40,811 nucleotides of DNA from an uncultured Verrucomicrobiota bacterium. Its GTDB lineage: Bacteria; Verrucomicrobiota; Verrucomicrobiia; Opitutales; Intestinicryptomonadaceae. Below the pieces are notes generated by a model, which was given only the letters and a program-made list of their open reading frames with translations, was not told the origin of the DNA and ran no database searches. The number at the start of each line of letters is the position of its first letter. Position 1 is the first letter of the stretch. The position numbers and the translations under genes were made by a program. Shown here in pieces: positions 9,396 to 17,963 of the stretch. The stretch covers positions 1-40,811 of the forward strand of contig CASFDK010000010.1 in assembly GCA_949293415.1 (NCBI GenBank), written 5' to 3'.

Positions 9396-11141
9396 ATGCC
9401 GCACGGTATGGACAAACGCGACCTCACCAAATTCGTTCCGATGACACGCGCCGAAATGCAGGCGCGCGGTTGGGATGCCGTCGACATCCTCATCGTTTCG
9501 GGCGACGCGTATGTCGACCATCCGAGTTTCGGTTCGTCGCTCATTGCGCGCATTCTTTTGGATGCGGGGTATCGCGTGGGAATGGTTGCCCAGCCCGACT
9601 GGCGCACGCCCGAATCGCTCCAAGTTTTCGGGCGACCCCTCTTGGGTTGCGGCGTGTCGGCGGGCAACATAGATTCTATGTTGAAAATCTACACGGCGGG
9701 CAGGCGTATGCGCCGCGAAGACATGTATGCGCCCGCAGGCAAAACGGGTTTGTGTCCGCCGCACGCGTCGGTTGTGTATTGCCAGCTTGTGCGCCGTGCG
9801 TTTCCCTCCCTGCCTGTGGTTCTCGGCGGAGTCGAGGCGAGTTTGCGCCGTGTTGCCCACTACGATTATTGGCAGGACAAAATCCGCCCGTCGGTGCTCG
9901 TCGATTCCAAAGCCGACATCCTTTGCTACGGAATGGGCGAGCTTACGATGCTCGAAATTTTCGACCGCATAAAAAACAACCAGAGTCTTGCGGGCATTCG
10001 AGGCACTTGCAGGTATTTGGGCGGAAAGGAATCGGCGGCGTTTGCCCTCGACGAAAGCGTTGTCGAATTGCCGTCTTTCGAGGAAATGTGTTCCGACAAA
10101 ACCGCGATTATGCGCGAGACAAAGGCGGTCGAGGGCGAGATGAATCCGTGGAACGGGCGGCGACTGGTCCAGCGCACGAACGGGCGCATTCTGCTGGTAG
10201 AGCCGCCGCGTCCGCCGATGACGACGGAGCAGTTCGACAAATTCTCCGAGCTTCCGTACACGAACCTTCCGCACTGGTCGTACAAAGAGAAAATTCCGGC
10301 GTGGGAGATGATTAAAGACTCCGTCACCGTTGTGCGCGGCTGCCCCGGGGGGTGCGCGTTTTGCGGACTCGTTTCGCATCAGGGGCGCAATCTCGTTTTC
10401 CGCAGCCGCGAAAGTGTTGTCCGCAGTGTCGGGCGTCTTGCAAAACAGCCGTATTTTCGCGGGACTATAAGCGACGTCGGCGGGGCGGCGGGCAATATCT
10501 ACGGACACACTCCGAAAGACCCGAACATTTGCAAAAAGTGCCGCCGCTATTCGTGCATTTTTCCGAACCTCTGCAGAAACTACGGCGTGAACGAAAAGCC
10601 GCTTATGGATTTGCTCGACGCGCTCAAAAAAATTCCGAATGTCTCGCACGTTTTCGTGAACTCGGGCGTGCGTCTCGACTTGGCGTTGCTTCAGCCGCAC
10701 CAGACCGAAAAAATTATATGCGACCACGTTTCGGGGCAAATCAGCGTCGCCCCCGAGCACCTCGACGACAAAGTTTTGTGCCTTATGCGCAAGGGCAGGG
10801 CGGGAGAGTTCGACGCGTTCAGAAAAATCTTCGACCGCGTAAACGGCAAGACCGGCAAGAAGCAGTACATTGTTCCGTATTTCATCTCGAATTTCCCGGG
10901 GTGTACGGAAAAGGAGATGGCGGTTGTCGATTCCTATTTGGGCAGGTCGAACTGGCGCGTCCAGCAAGTGCAGGATTTCATCCCGCTGCCGATGACGATG
11001 GGTTGCGCGATGTATTGCGCCGAAATCGCGCCCGACGGCACGCCGATTAAAGTCAACAAGGGGCTTGCCGAACGCCGAACCCAGCGCAATATGTTGCGCG
11101 GCGACCACAAAAAGCCGAAGCGCAAATTCGGCGCAAAGTAG
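9396..11141 (+). CDS. YgiQ family radical SAM protein
   Basis: 581-residue radical SAM enzyme of the YgiQ family, whose reaction is still unknown. The N-terminal half (DILIVSGDAYVDHPSFGSSLIARILLDAGYRVGMVAQPDW) is the conserved YgiQ domain. The cluster motif CPGGCAFC falls at about residues 316-323, giving the CxxxCxxC for the 4Fe-4S cluster. A second conserved cysteine group, CKKCRRYSCIFPNLC, and the C-terminal domain with SGQISVAPEH and a lysine/arginine-rich tail complete the family layout. Length is normal, slightly short. The ATG at 9396 is preceded by CGGGAG (9378-9383), a fair ribosome binding site, which favours it over the TTG at 9369. The gene is alone on its strand, with GH16 65 bp downstream. 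Confidence 0.93.
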   Translation: MPHGMDKRDLTKFVPMTRAEMQARGWDAVDILIVSGDAYVDHPSFGSSLIARILLDAGYRVGMVAQPDWRTPESLQVFGRPLLGCGVSAGNIDSMLKIYTAGRRMRREDMYAPAGKTGLCPPHASVVYCQLVRRAFPSLPVVLGGVEASLRRVAHYDYWQDKIRPSVLVDSKADILCYGMGELTMLEIFDRIKNNQSLAGIRGTCRYLGGKESAAFALDESVVELPSFEEMCSDKTAIMRETKAVEGEMNPWNGRRLVQRTNGRILLVEPPRPPMTTEQFDKFSELPYTNLPHWSYKEKIPAWEMIKDSVTVVRGCPGGCAFCGLVSHQGRNLVFRSRESVVRSVGRLAKQPYFRGTISDVGGAAGNIYGHTPKDPNICKKCRRYSCIFPNLCRNYGVNEKPLMDLLDALKKIPNVSHVFVNSGVRLDLALLQPHQTEKIICDHVSGQISVAPEHLDDKVLCLMRKGRAGEFDAFRKIFDRVNGKTGKKQYIVPYFISNFPGCTEKEMAVVDSYLGRSNWRVQQVQDFIPLPMTMGCAMYCAEIAPDGTPIKVNKGLAERRTQRNMLRGDHKKPKRKFGAK

Positions 11142-11206
11142 GGGAGTCGGGGAATTTTGTGCTTGTCGGAAATTTTACCGTAAAACAATAAAATAAATAA
11201 ATTACT

Positions 11207-12181
11207 ATGAAAAACACACTGAAATACTTGGTTCTAACACTTGCCGCCGCGGCGTTTCCTCTATGCGCTTTTGCGGCGTTTACGGAGGTTAGCGTAAAGG
11301 ATAAACCCGTCGTACAGGTGCCGTTCAAGCCTTTTTCGGACGAAGCCCCGAGCCTTTTGCCGCCGAACAAAAAATGGAAGCTTGTCTGGAACGACGAATT
11401 CAATGGAAGCGAAATCGACAAGACAAAATGGATGTGCCGCGAATCGTTCTGGGGACAGGATTTTCCCGCGTTCGCCCACAATTATGAGGGCGTTGAAATG
11501 ACGGGCAAAACCGTGCGCCTTCATCTTATGCGCAAGGGAGACGACTTCTGCTCGCCGCATCTCCAGACGGGTTCGCTGACATACGACATTCCCAAAGATT
11601 CCAAGGGGTTCTGGCCGTTCGGCAAATACCGCAAGCCGCTTTTTATGCACAAATACGGCTACTACGAAATCCGCTGCCGACAGCCGAAAAACGCGGGTTG
11701 GCACTCGGCTTTCTGGTTGCAATCCCCCGGAATCGGTTCTTCGCCGAACCCCGAAGTTGCGGGTATCGAAACCGACATAATGGAGAACTACAACCAAATC
11801 AAAAAGGGGCGCATAGTGGGCGGCAACGGTTGGAACGGCTACGGTAAAGACAGCAAGTGGTTCGGACACTTTTCGTGGGAGTACGAATCCGATGCGGACG
11901 GTTGGTGCTACTACGGGGTGGATTGGTCGCCGAAAGGGTATACATTCTACGCCAACGGCAAAAAGGTCGGCGAGCAAAACAGCCCCGTTTCGCACGTCGA
12001 ACAATTCATCTTGGTTTCGACCGAACCGGGAGGGTACAGAAACGCGCAAGGCAACGACGGCGGACTTTCCGCGGGCAAACGCGAGTGGGGCAAACCCGTT
12101 CCCGAATTGTTCAAGGCGGTTCTGCCCGACTACTTTGAAGTGGACTTCGTAAGAGTCTACGACGAAGTTCCGAACAAGTAG
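11207..12181 (+). CDS. secreted glycoside hydrolase family 16 enzyme
   Basis: 324-residue secreted endo-glycanase. The signal peptide (KNTLKYLVLTLAAAAFPLCAFA) ends near residue 23. The jelly-roll GH16 domain begins at WKLVWNDEFNGSEIDKTKW, and the catalytic ExDxxE motif is ETDIME, with nucleophile Glu188, Asp190 and acid/base Glu193. Conserved GYYEIRCRQPKNAGWHSAFWL precedes it and the closing strand YFEVDFVRVYDE ends the domain. GH16 includes laminarinases, agarases, kappa-carrageenases and porphyranases, and the sequence alone does not let me choose. No carbohydrate-binding module or sorting tail is attached. A strong terminator follows at 12188, so it ends its transcript. It fits the glycan-degrading content of the rest of the window. 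Confidence 0.93.
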   Translation: MKNTLKYLVLTLAAAAFPLCAFAAFTEVSVKDKPVVQVPFKPFSDEAPSLLPPNKKWKLVWNDEFNGSEIDKTKWMCRESFWGQDFPAFAHNYEGVEMTGKTVRLHLMRKGDDFCSPHLQTGSLTYDIPKDSKGFWPFGKYRKPLFMHKYGYYEIRCRQPKNAGWHSAFWLQSPGIGSSPNPEVAGIETDIMENYNQIKKGRIVGGNGWNGYGKDSKWFGHFSWEYESDADGWCYYGVDWSPKGYTFYANGKKVGEQNSPVSHVEQFILVSTEPGGYRNAQGNDGGLSAGKREWGKPVPELFKAVLPDYFEVDFVRVYDEVPNK

Positions 12182-12187
12182 CAAACA

Positions 12188-12213
12188 GAAAGGCGCGATA
12201 AATCGCGCCTTTT
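12188..12213 (+). terminator. intrinsic terminator of the GH16 gene
   Basis: Perfect 10-bp stem AAAGGCGCGA/TCGCGCCTTT with a TAAA tetraloop and a terminal T-run, starting seven bases after the GH16 stop. Confidence 0.87.
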
Positions 12214-12278
12214 CTCGTATGCCATACGAAAAACCGTGGAACACAACGGTGTTTCTTTCGTTTCGAAAATATCCCGTA

Positions 12279-12396
12279 CAAGTTCGAAACAACAAAGCCA
12301 TTGCGAAGCAATGCGAACTTACAGGCTGGAGCCTGTACGCCATTGCGGGGGCTTCGCCCCCGAGTGGACATTTTGCTTCGCAAAATAACCGTCCAC
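12279..12396 (+). repeat. composite hairpin repeat, copy B (rearranged)
   Basis: Shares the lead AAGTTCGAAACAACAAAG and hairpin I CATTGC/GCAATG (12299-12313) with copies A, C and D. It then goes straight to a hairpin IV-like ACAGGCT/AGCCTGT (12321-12336). Two extra hairpins with TTC loops follow: CGGGGGC/GCCCCCG (12346-12362), and GTGGAC/GTCCAC (12364-12396) enclosing ATTTTGC/GCAAAAT. The ACTATAGT palindrome and hairpin III are missing. It and copy C, separated by 68 bp, fill most of the 392-bp gap between GH16 and the ROK gene. Positions 12397-12464 show nothing recognisable. Confidence 0.8.
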
Positions 12397-12464
12397 ATTC
12401 CCTCTCCGAACTCTCTTATTCAATCGAACAAGTATATCAACAGGTTTCGGAAGGTATCAAAAAA

Positions 12465-12576
12465 GTTCGAAACAACAAAGCCATTGCGAAGCAATGCGAA
12501 CAGGCGCGACTATAGTCGCGCCTGGGTATTACAGGAAGGAACGAAGTTCCGTAGTCGTGCAGGCTACAGCCTGCTA
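12465..12576 (+). repeat. composite hairpin repeat, copy C
   Basis: Complete plus-strand copy: lead GTTCGAAACAACAAAG; hairpin I CATTGC/GCAATG (12482-12496); perfect palindrome around ACTATAGT spanning 12501-12524 (24 bp); hairpin III GGAAC/GTTCC with GAA loop (12538-12550); hairpin IV GCAGGCT/AGCCTGC (12559-12574). Its last bases, 12574-12576, are the stop codon of the ROK kinase gene on the other strand. Confidence 0.85.
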
Positions 12577-13530
12577 TGCGTTTAGGACGGCATCCCATAC
12601 CATTGCGGAGGCCCCCAAGATGGCGGCATCGCTTTCGGGAAGCTCGGAGGGCATAACTTTCACCTTGTCGCGGAAGACAGGCATAAGGTTCTTCTCCATC
12701 GCAATCTTCGTGGGGTTGAGGATAAGCTCGCCGCTCTTTACGGGCCCGCCGAAGAGGAAAATCGCCGAGGGACGCGAGAAATGCACGAAGTCGCCGAGGG
12801 CGCGACCCAAGAGACTGCCCGTAATTTGGTAGGTTTCGGCGGCGGCTCTGTCGCCCGCGCGGGCGGCGTCTTCGATTACGCGCGCGTCGAGCTTTTCCCA
12901 CGGAACGTTGGCAATGCTAGATTCGCCGTTGTACTTGGCAACCATCTCCATGAACGTGCGCTTGATGCCCGTCGCCGAAGCGTACGTTTCGAGACAGCCG
13001 TGCTTGCCGCAACCGCATAGTCTGCCGTTGGGGACTGCACAGACGTGCCCTAGCTCGCCCGCAAAACCGTCGGCACCCAAGAGCAGCTTGCCGTCGGTGA
13101 TGATACCCGAACCCAAGCCCGTGCCGAGCGTGATTACGATAAAGTGGCTCAAATTGCGCCCGCCGCCGTAGATTTTTTCGCCGAGAGCGGCGGCGTTTGC
13201 ATCGTTGCTAAGACAGATGGTATCCATCCCGAGAGCCAGTTTGAGCGTTTCGACAATCGGAACGCTTCTGCCGAAGGGAAGATTGGGGGCGTATTCAATC
13301 GTGCCCGTGTAGTAGTTGCCGTTGGGCGCACCGATACCCACGCCGACACAGTCGCCGTCGAAATCGGACATCATAAACGTGATGGCGCGTTCCAGACCCT
13401 CGGCGTAGGTTGCAAAATCTTTGTAGTCGGTTGTTTTGAAGTCGTGGCGTTTGAGGACGTTTCCCTTTTCGTCGACAATGCCCAACTTTGTGTTCGTTCC
13501 ACCGATGTCAACACCAATAGCGTATTTCAT
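12574..13530 (-). CDS. ROK family sugar kinase, probable glucokinase
   Basis: 318-residue ROK (repressor/ORF/kinase) protein without the N-terminal helix-turn-helix, so a kinase rather than a repressor. The phosphate-1 loop IGVDIGGTNTKLGIV opens the protein. LSNDAN places the catalytic Asp at 110, GTGLGSGII forms the phosphate-2 loop, and GELGH with CGCGKHGC supplies the structural zinc site (His162, Cys172, Cys174, Cys179). Glucose is the commonest substrate; fructose, N-acetylglucosamine, allose and mannose are alternatives. AGGAAATTT upstream of the ATG on the minus strand is a good ribosome binding site. The stop codon falls at the edge of hairpin repeat copy C. It could phosphorylate sugars released by the nearby glycosidases (inference). 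Confidence 0.9.
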   Translation of the reverse strand: MKYAIGVDIGGTNTKLGIVDEKGNVLKRHDFKTTDYKDFATYAEGLERAITFMMSDFDGDCVGVGIGAPNGNYYTGTIEYAPNLPFGRSVPIVETLKLALGMDTICLSNDANAAALGEKIYGGGRNLSHFIVITLGTGLGSGIITDGKLLLGADGFAGELGHVCAVPNGRLCGCGKHGCLETYASATGIKRTFMEMVAKYNGESSIANVPWEKLDARVIEDAARAGDRAAAETYQITGSLLGRALGDFVHFSRPSAIFLFGGPVKSGELILNPTKIAMEKNLMPVFRDKVKVMPSELPESDAAILGASAMVWDAVLNA

Positions 13531-13651
13531 AAATTTCCTAAAAGTTTAAATGGTCAAAAAGCGACACAGTAGGGGGCTTTGCGCAAAATACAAGCCAAAA
13601 AGCCCGCCGTATTCGGACGCGCAAAACAGAGGGGCGGAGGTTCGGCGGCGG

Positions 13652-14449
13652 TCAGTAGAAAACCCTGTCGAGCGCAAGACCCCTCGCGGGGGCGGCTTGG
13701 AACTTGTGGATTCCGCGCTTTTTTGACTCCAGAATTTCGGCGATGTCCGATTTCGAGAGCCTGCCGCAACCGACCTCGAAAAGCGCACCAACGAGCAGCC
13801 GCACCATTTTGTACATATAGCCGCTTCCGCGTGTGGTGAAAACAATCAGGTCTTTTTTGCGCTTCGCTTCGAGCTTCAGAAGGGTCTTCAGGGGATTGTC
13901 CTTTGCGTCGGTGCCCCTGCTTGCGCTGAAAGAAGTGAAGTCGTGCGTGCCGAGCAGAACGGCTGCGGCATCGTTCATCGCGTCCACATCGAGAGTTCGG
14001 TTGCCTATCGACCATTCGTAGCGCGTGGTTTTCGGCATCGACTGCCCCTCCCTTATATAGTATACGTAGCGTTTGCCCTTTGCCGAGTAGCGGGCATGGA
14101 AATCAGGCGAAACGCGTTCGACCGACAGAATCTGGAGCGAATCGGGGTAGCCGCTTTTTAGTGCGGCAAAGAGCGATTCGACGGGATGTTTCCACTGCGC
14201 GTCGAAGTGGAAGACCTGCGCATTTGCGTGAACGCCCGAGTCGGTGCGCCCGCTGCCGTGGATTCTTACCTTGCGCTTGAAAATCCGCTCGAGCCTGCGT
14301 TCGATGAAATCCTGAATTGCGTTGCCGTCCGGCTGCGACTGCCATCCGCAAAAGTCCGTGCCGTCGTACGCGCAGACGCATTTGAAACGCGACATCGGCG
14401 CGTCGCCGTCGGGGGCGGGCAGGGGAACTTTTTTCGGCGAGCGGCTCAT
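13652..14449 (-). CDS. truA: tRNA pseudouridine synthase A
   Basis: Converts uridines 38-40 of the tRNA anticodon arm to pseudouridine. The 265-residue protein has the N-terminal RFKCVCAYDGTDFCGWQSQ, the catalytic Asp in GSGRTDSGVHA, the substrate segment FHARYSAKGKRYVYYI and the C-terminal MVRLLVGALFEVG. The chosen ATG (14447-14449) overlaps the ruvX stop by four bases (ATGA), which implies translational coupling. A second ATG at 14395 starts exactly at the conserved MSRFK and is an alternative that removes an 18-residue Pro-rich tail. Gene order is ruvX then truA, both reading away from the candidate origin and dnaA. Confidence 0.95.
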   Translation of the reverse strand: MSRSPKKVPLPAPDGDAPMSRFKCVCAYDGTDFCGWQSQPDGNAIQDFIERRLERIFKRKVRIHGSGRTDSGVHANAQVFHFDAQWKHPVESLFAALKSGYPDSLQILSVERVSPDFHARYSAKGKRYVYYIREGQSMPKTTRYEWSIGNRTLDVDAMNDAAAVLLGTHDFTSFSASRGTDAKDNPLKTLLKLEAKRKKDLIVFTTRGSGYMYKMVRLLVGALFEVGCGRLSKSDIAEILESKKRGIHKFQAAPARGLALDRVFY

Positions 14450-14892
14450 TTTTGCCCGCCCTGCGTTTCGAGATACTCGCGCAGGAATAGCGCGCACGCG
14501 CGTGAGTCGATGTCGCCCGTGCGCCTGTGTTTCTTTCGGGCGGCAACCGATTTTTTCGTTTTCGGCGACATCGCGAAAAAGTCGTTTTCGGCTTGGAACG
14601 AGCTGAGCCTCTCGTCGGTTCTTTCGACGGGCAAGCCGAACGCCGCCTCTATTTTCGCTATAAATTCGTCGACCTCGCGGGCTTTGTCGCCAACGCTACC
14701 GTCCATATTGTATGGATAGCCCACTACGATTTTGTCGATTGAACGCAATTTGATGTCCTGTGCAATCTGCTCGAGCCGCGCTTCGAGGGTCGGCTGAACC
14801 GCCGCGGGAATCGGGACGGCAACCCCGAGCGACGTGTCGGCGTAGGCGAGCCCTATGCGTTTGTGTCCGTAGTCTATTCCCAATAAATTCAC
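14446..14892 (-). CDS. ruvX: RuvX/YqgF Holliday junction resolvase-like nuclease
   Basis: 148-residue RNase H-fold protein of the YqgF family, linked to Holliday junction resolution and 16S rRNA 5' maturation. The metal-binding Asp is in the opening LGIDYGHKRIG. The second strand is KIVVGYPYNMDGS, followed by ERTDERLSSFQAE and the C-terminal DSRACALFLREYL with the last acidic residue, so the active site is intact. There is a lysine-rich insertion (SPKTKKSVAARKKHRR) before the last helix, in the usual variable position. It is the first gene of the ruvX-truA pair and is divergent from dnaA across the AT-rich gap. Confidence 0.94.
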   Translation of the reverse strand: MNLLGIDYGHKRIGLAYADTSLGVAVPIPAAVQPTLEARLEQIAQDIKLRSIDKIVVGYPYNMDGSVGDKAREVDEFIAKIEAAFGLPVERTDERLSSFQAENDFFAMSPKTKKSVAARKKHRRTGDIDSRACALFLREYLETQGGQK

Positions 14893-15536
14893 GGGTGACG
14901 GGTTTTATATTGTTTTTTCGGCAAACAAAAGAAAAATTTTCCGGATTTGCCACAATACCGACCCGAGAAAAAATTTTTTTTTCGCCGAAAAATTTTTCCC
15001 GACACCGTACTTACGAAATTTGAAAACCGCATTTTCGGGCTTTTTGAACAGAGGTAAGCCCTTTGTTTTTGTGCGATTGCGCCTTGCGGGACAATCCCGA
15101 ACGCCCATTTTATGATATTTCGATTTTTTCGTGTATTGCAATCTTGCCGTAAATCAGTCGGTTGCGCAGATTCCGTTTCGGGGATGTCTTGGCAAGTTTT
15201 TTCTTTAAAAATTTTTCCACAATCAAAATGTTAATAACTTGTAAAAAACTTCTGCTTGCAAGTTTTCGATTTAGCGCGAAGATGGTTCGAGTTCAATGAA
15301 ATTGGACAGAACCGAAAACCTCGAATGCCGCCGATTTCAAAAGGCAGATGTTTTAGGTTTTGGGTATAACAATTTGCAAATAAACAAGTTAAAAATATGA
15401 AACGCAATCGGGCACAAGGTTGTACGGTTTTCGGGTTGGCGAAAAATTCCGAAAGTTTCGGCGTTTTTGCGCGCGCAGATTTTGCCTTGACCGCTCCCGT
15501 CCTTTTGTGTGAATAATTGTTCCCGAAAACAGAATA
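14893..15536. other. candidate replication origin / dnaA regulatory region
   Basis: 644 bp without a gene, clearly more AT-rich than the surroundings, between divergent ruvX and dnaA. It holds one perfect DnaA-box consensus in reverse (TGTGAATAA, 15508-15516) and one near-match TTTTCCACA (15213-15221, one mismatch to TTATCCACA). The near-match is followed by the AT-rich run 15222-15251, which could serve as an unwinding element. Runs of A and T also occur at 14965-15000. Only two boxes are visible, fewer than in many origins, so the call is tentative. A genome-wide GC-skew plot would decide. Confidence 0.4.
15487..15517 (+). promoter_or_regulatory. candidate dnaA promoter with overlapping DnaA box
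   Basis: TTGACC (15487-15492) and AATAAT (15512-15517) are 19 bp apart. The perfect DnaA box at 15508-15516 covers the -10 region, as expected for DnaA autorepression. Transcription would start about 14 bases before the dnaA ATG. Assigned by sequence match only. Confidence 0.45.
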
Positions 15537-16913
15537 ATGACCCCTTTGACTACAGATTCAGTGCTCTCCGAAATTTGGCAAAAGGCAAAAACCGAATTGG
15601 CTGTCGCCCTGCCCGAAGAGGCATACAACGAGTGGTTCTCGAACCTCGAATGCGCTGGCGGAGACGAAAACAAAATAGTGCTATCCTCGCCCAGCGCGTT
15701 TGCGCCGTACTGGATTCTCGACAATTACAAAGACATTCTCATTCAGAATCTTTCGCTTGCGGCAAGCCATAATGTCGATGTCGATATAATCGTAAAGGAG
15801 TCGTCGCAGCTGCCCGTTTCGAAGCCCGAAGACGACCGCAGGGCATCGGTTCGCACGGTTGCCGACGCGCCGAAAACGCCCATTTCGATAAATCCGCGCA
15901 ACACTTTCGAAAACTTCGTCGTTGGCGAAAGCAACGCGCTTGCGCACGCGGCGGCTCTTGCCGTCTCCCAGAACGTGGGCAAGGCGTTCAACCCGCTGTT
16001 CCTCTACGGCGACACGGGCTTGGGCAAGACCCACCTGATGCACGCCATTGCGCACTTTATAATCAAGAATAATCCGTCGGCGAAGGTCGTCTACATTTCT
16101 TCGGAAACCTTTGTAAACGACTATATTAACGCGCTCGGCAACGGCGACATAGCCGCGTTCCGTAAACGCTACCGCAATACCGACGTGCTCCTTATCGACG
16201 ACATCCAGTTCTTCGCAAAAAAGGAAAGCAGCCAGAACGAATTCTTCCATACATTCAACGAGCTTTTCAACGCAAACAAGCAGATTGTGCTCTCATGCGA
16301 CAAGCCGATAAACGAGGTTCAGGACATCGAAAAGCGTCTCGTCTCGCGCTTCGCGTGGGGAATGGCAGCCGACATCAAGATGCCCGACTACGAAACGCGT
16401 CTTGCGATTCTACGCAAAAAAGCTTCGTCTTCGGGAACTTCGCAAATCGGCGCGGATATCCTCGATTTCATCGCGCGCAAGTTTACCAAGAACGTGCGCC
16501 GCATGGAGGGCGCATTGAACAAGCTTATCGGCTATTGTTCGCTGATAGATTCCTCTTCGGCAATCACGCTTGAAAAGGCTACGTATCTTCTTGCCGACGA
16601 CATTGTTCAGGAAGACGGAGCCGCCGTCGACATAGAGAAAATCCAAAAGTGCACCGCCGACCGTTTTCACCTGACTCCCGAAGACCTCTGCGGCAAACGC
16701 CGCACGGCGACGATTTCCCTCGCCCGACAGATTGCGATGTTCATTTCCAGAAAACTTACAAACCACACACTTCAGGAAATCGGCAAACGTTTTGGCGGGC
16801 GCGACCACGGCACGGTAATCCACGCAATGCACATGGTCGAGACCCTCTTGGAGCAAAACGACACAAACGTCAAAAGAGTGGTCGATTTTCTGATGAAGTC
16901 GCTCTCCCATTAG
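15537..16913 (+). CDS. dnaA: chromosomal replication initiator DnaA
   Basis: 458-residue AAA+ initiator that binds DnaA boxes and melts the origin. Domain I is at residues 1-90 (LSEIWQKAKTEL). A short variable linker follows, then the AAA+ core from NTFENFVVGESNALAHAAA with Walker A GDTGLGKT at 158-165 and Walker B LLIDDIQF near 218. The sensor/arginine-finger segment EKRLVSRFAWGM comes next, and domain IV ends with the DnaA signature region ARQIAMFISRKLT...GGRDHGTVIHA. All motifs are intact. The ATG at 15537 is preferred because LTTDSVLSEIWQ follows directly. The gene has a long AT-rich upstream region and is not followed by dnaN. Confidence 0.98.
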   Translation: MTPLTTDSVLSEIWQKAKTELAVALPEEAYNEWFSNLECAGGDENKIVLSSPSAFAPYWILDNYKDILIQNLSLAASHNVDVDIIVKESSQLPVSKPEDDRRASVRTVADAPKTPISINPRNTFENFVVGESNALAHAAALAVSQNVGKAFNPLFLYGDTGLGKTHLMHAIAHFIIKNNPSAKVVYISSETFVNDYINALGNGDIAAFRKRYRNTDVLLIDDIQFFAKKESSQNEFFHTFNELFNANKQIVLSCDKPINEVQDIEKRLVSRFAWGMAADIKMPDYETRLAILRKKASSSGTSQIGADILDFIARKFTKNVRRMEGALNKLIGYCSLIDSSSAITLEKATYLLADDIVQEDGAAVDIEKIQKCTADRFHLTPEDLCGKRRTATISLARQIAMFISRKLTNHTLQEIGKRFGGRDHGTVIHAMHMVETLLEQNDTNVKRVVDFLMKSLSH

Positions 16914-16968
16914 TTCGGGATTCGGCGTGAAGTCGGCGGCATTGTTCGCGGCTTTTTTAATTACGGTA

Positions 16969-16996
16969 TTGCAAATTGCGTCCGTTTTTGTACAGT
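16969..16996 (+). promoter_or_regulatory. candidate promoter of the SGNH hydrolase gene
   Basis: TTGCAA (16969-16974) and TACAGT (16991-16996) with 16-bp spacing, about 60 bases before the chosen start codon. The rest of the dnaA-to-SGNH gap has no clear terminator. Confidence 0.4.
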
Positions 16997-17063
16997 GTTC
17001 ACAATGAAAACGGGGGATTGTTTTTCTCCCGCAGGTTGGTTTTACAACAATAGGAGAATGAGA

Positions 17064-17795
17064 ATGAAAAAATTGATACTGTCAATATTGTCGGCTTCGC
17101 TACTTTGCTCGTTTGCGTTTGCCGAAGCCCAGAAAAAACCCGCTCCCGCGCAGAAGCCACAGCCGACTCTCCGCGCAAAAGCCCAGAAAAAGAATCTCAG
17201 TTGGGCGCGTTTCGAACGCTACGAAGCACCGAACGCGCACTTGAAACAGGCTCCCGTGGCGGTCTTTATGGGCGATTCAATCACCGAGGGTTGGGCGCGC
17301 CAGCGCCCCGAATTCTTCGAGAAAAACAACTATCTCGGGCGCGGAATCAGCGGACAGACTTCGTGCCAAATGCTGGTGCGTTTCCGTCCCGACGTTATCG
17401 ACCTCAAGCCGAAGGCGGTCGTGATTCTTGCGGGTACGAACGATGTCGCCGAAAACATCGGGCCGATAAAGCTCGAATACGTCTTGGCAAACATCAAGTC
17501 GATGGCGGAGCTCGGACGTTTGCACGGCATAAGGGTGATTCTCTGTTCCGTAATGCCGTCCTGCGAATTTCCGTGGCACAAGGGTCTTGAACCCGCCGAA
17601 AAAATCAAAAAGCTCAATGCCATGATAAAGGACTTCGCCGACAAAAGCGGTTTCGAATATGTCGATTATTATTCGGCACTTGTAGACTCGCGCGGCGGAC
17701 TTCCCGAAAAATATTCGCGCGACGGCGTTCACCTGAAGAACGAAGGCTACGCCGTAATCGAGCCGATTATCAAGGCGAAGCTAAGCGAAAAATAA
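17064..17795 (+). CDS. secreted SGNH/GDSL hydrolase
   Basis: 243-residue secreted esterase-type hydrolase. The signal peptide KKLILSILSASLLCSFAFA ends near residue 20, followed by an Ala/Pro/Lys/Gln-rich linker to about residue 45. The SGNH blocks are complete: GDSITEGW (Ser72), the block II Gly in GRGISGQTS, GTND (Asn126) and DGVHL (Asp220, His223). Such proteins remove acetyl or acyl groups from carbohydrates, so it could deacetylate glycans for the secreted glycosidases here; the substrate is not known. TAGGAG (17051-17056) is seven bases from the ATG at 17064, which decides the start over 17058 and the upstream in-frame codons. It is a single-gene unit ending at a strong terminator. Confidence 0.9.
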   Translation: MKKLILSILSASLLCSFAFAEAQKKPAPAQKPQPTLRAKAQKKNLSWARFERYEAPNAHLKQAPVAVFMGDSITEGWARQRPEFFEKNNYLGRGISGQTSCQMLVRFRPDVIDLKPKAVVILAGTNDVAENIGPIKLEYVLANIKSMAELGRLHGIRVILCSVMPSCEFPWHKGLEPAEKIKKLNAMIKDFADKSGFEYVDYYSALVDSRGGLPEKYSRDGVHLKNEGYAVIEPIIKAKLSEK

Positions 17796-17810
17796 AACGC
17801 CCCACTTCAA

Positions 17811-17842
17811 AAAGTCCGAGCCGAAACGGTTCGGGCTTTTTT
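17811..17842 (+). terminator. intrinsic terminator of the SGNH gene
   Basis: Thirteen-pair stem from AAAGTCCGAGCCG to CGGTTCGGGCTTT (two G-T pairs) around a GAAA-type loop, followed by a T-run. Confidence 0.85.
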
Positions 17843-17878
17843 GTGGCTCCGTTTCCGTTCGAATTTTGAAAATTGGGG

Positions 17879-17909
17879 TTGACTGTTTTTGTTCCGGGCG
17901 AAATAGTAT
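17879..17909 (+). promoter_or_regulatory. candidate pta promoter
   Basis: TTGACT (17879-17884) and TAGTAT (17904-17909), spacing 19 bp. A start near 17916 leaves an untranslated leader of about 48 bases before pta. Assigned by sequence match only. Confidence 0.4.
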
Positions 17910-17963
17910 TTAAGATTAACATAAGATTCATACCCCCCCCTCTCACACACAAAAAAAGCGACT

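Noticed and set aside
9177..11108. 643-residue minus-strand ORF opposite the YgiQ gene
   Set aside because: Shadow created by codon bias; the plus strand has the full radical SAM protein.
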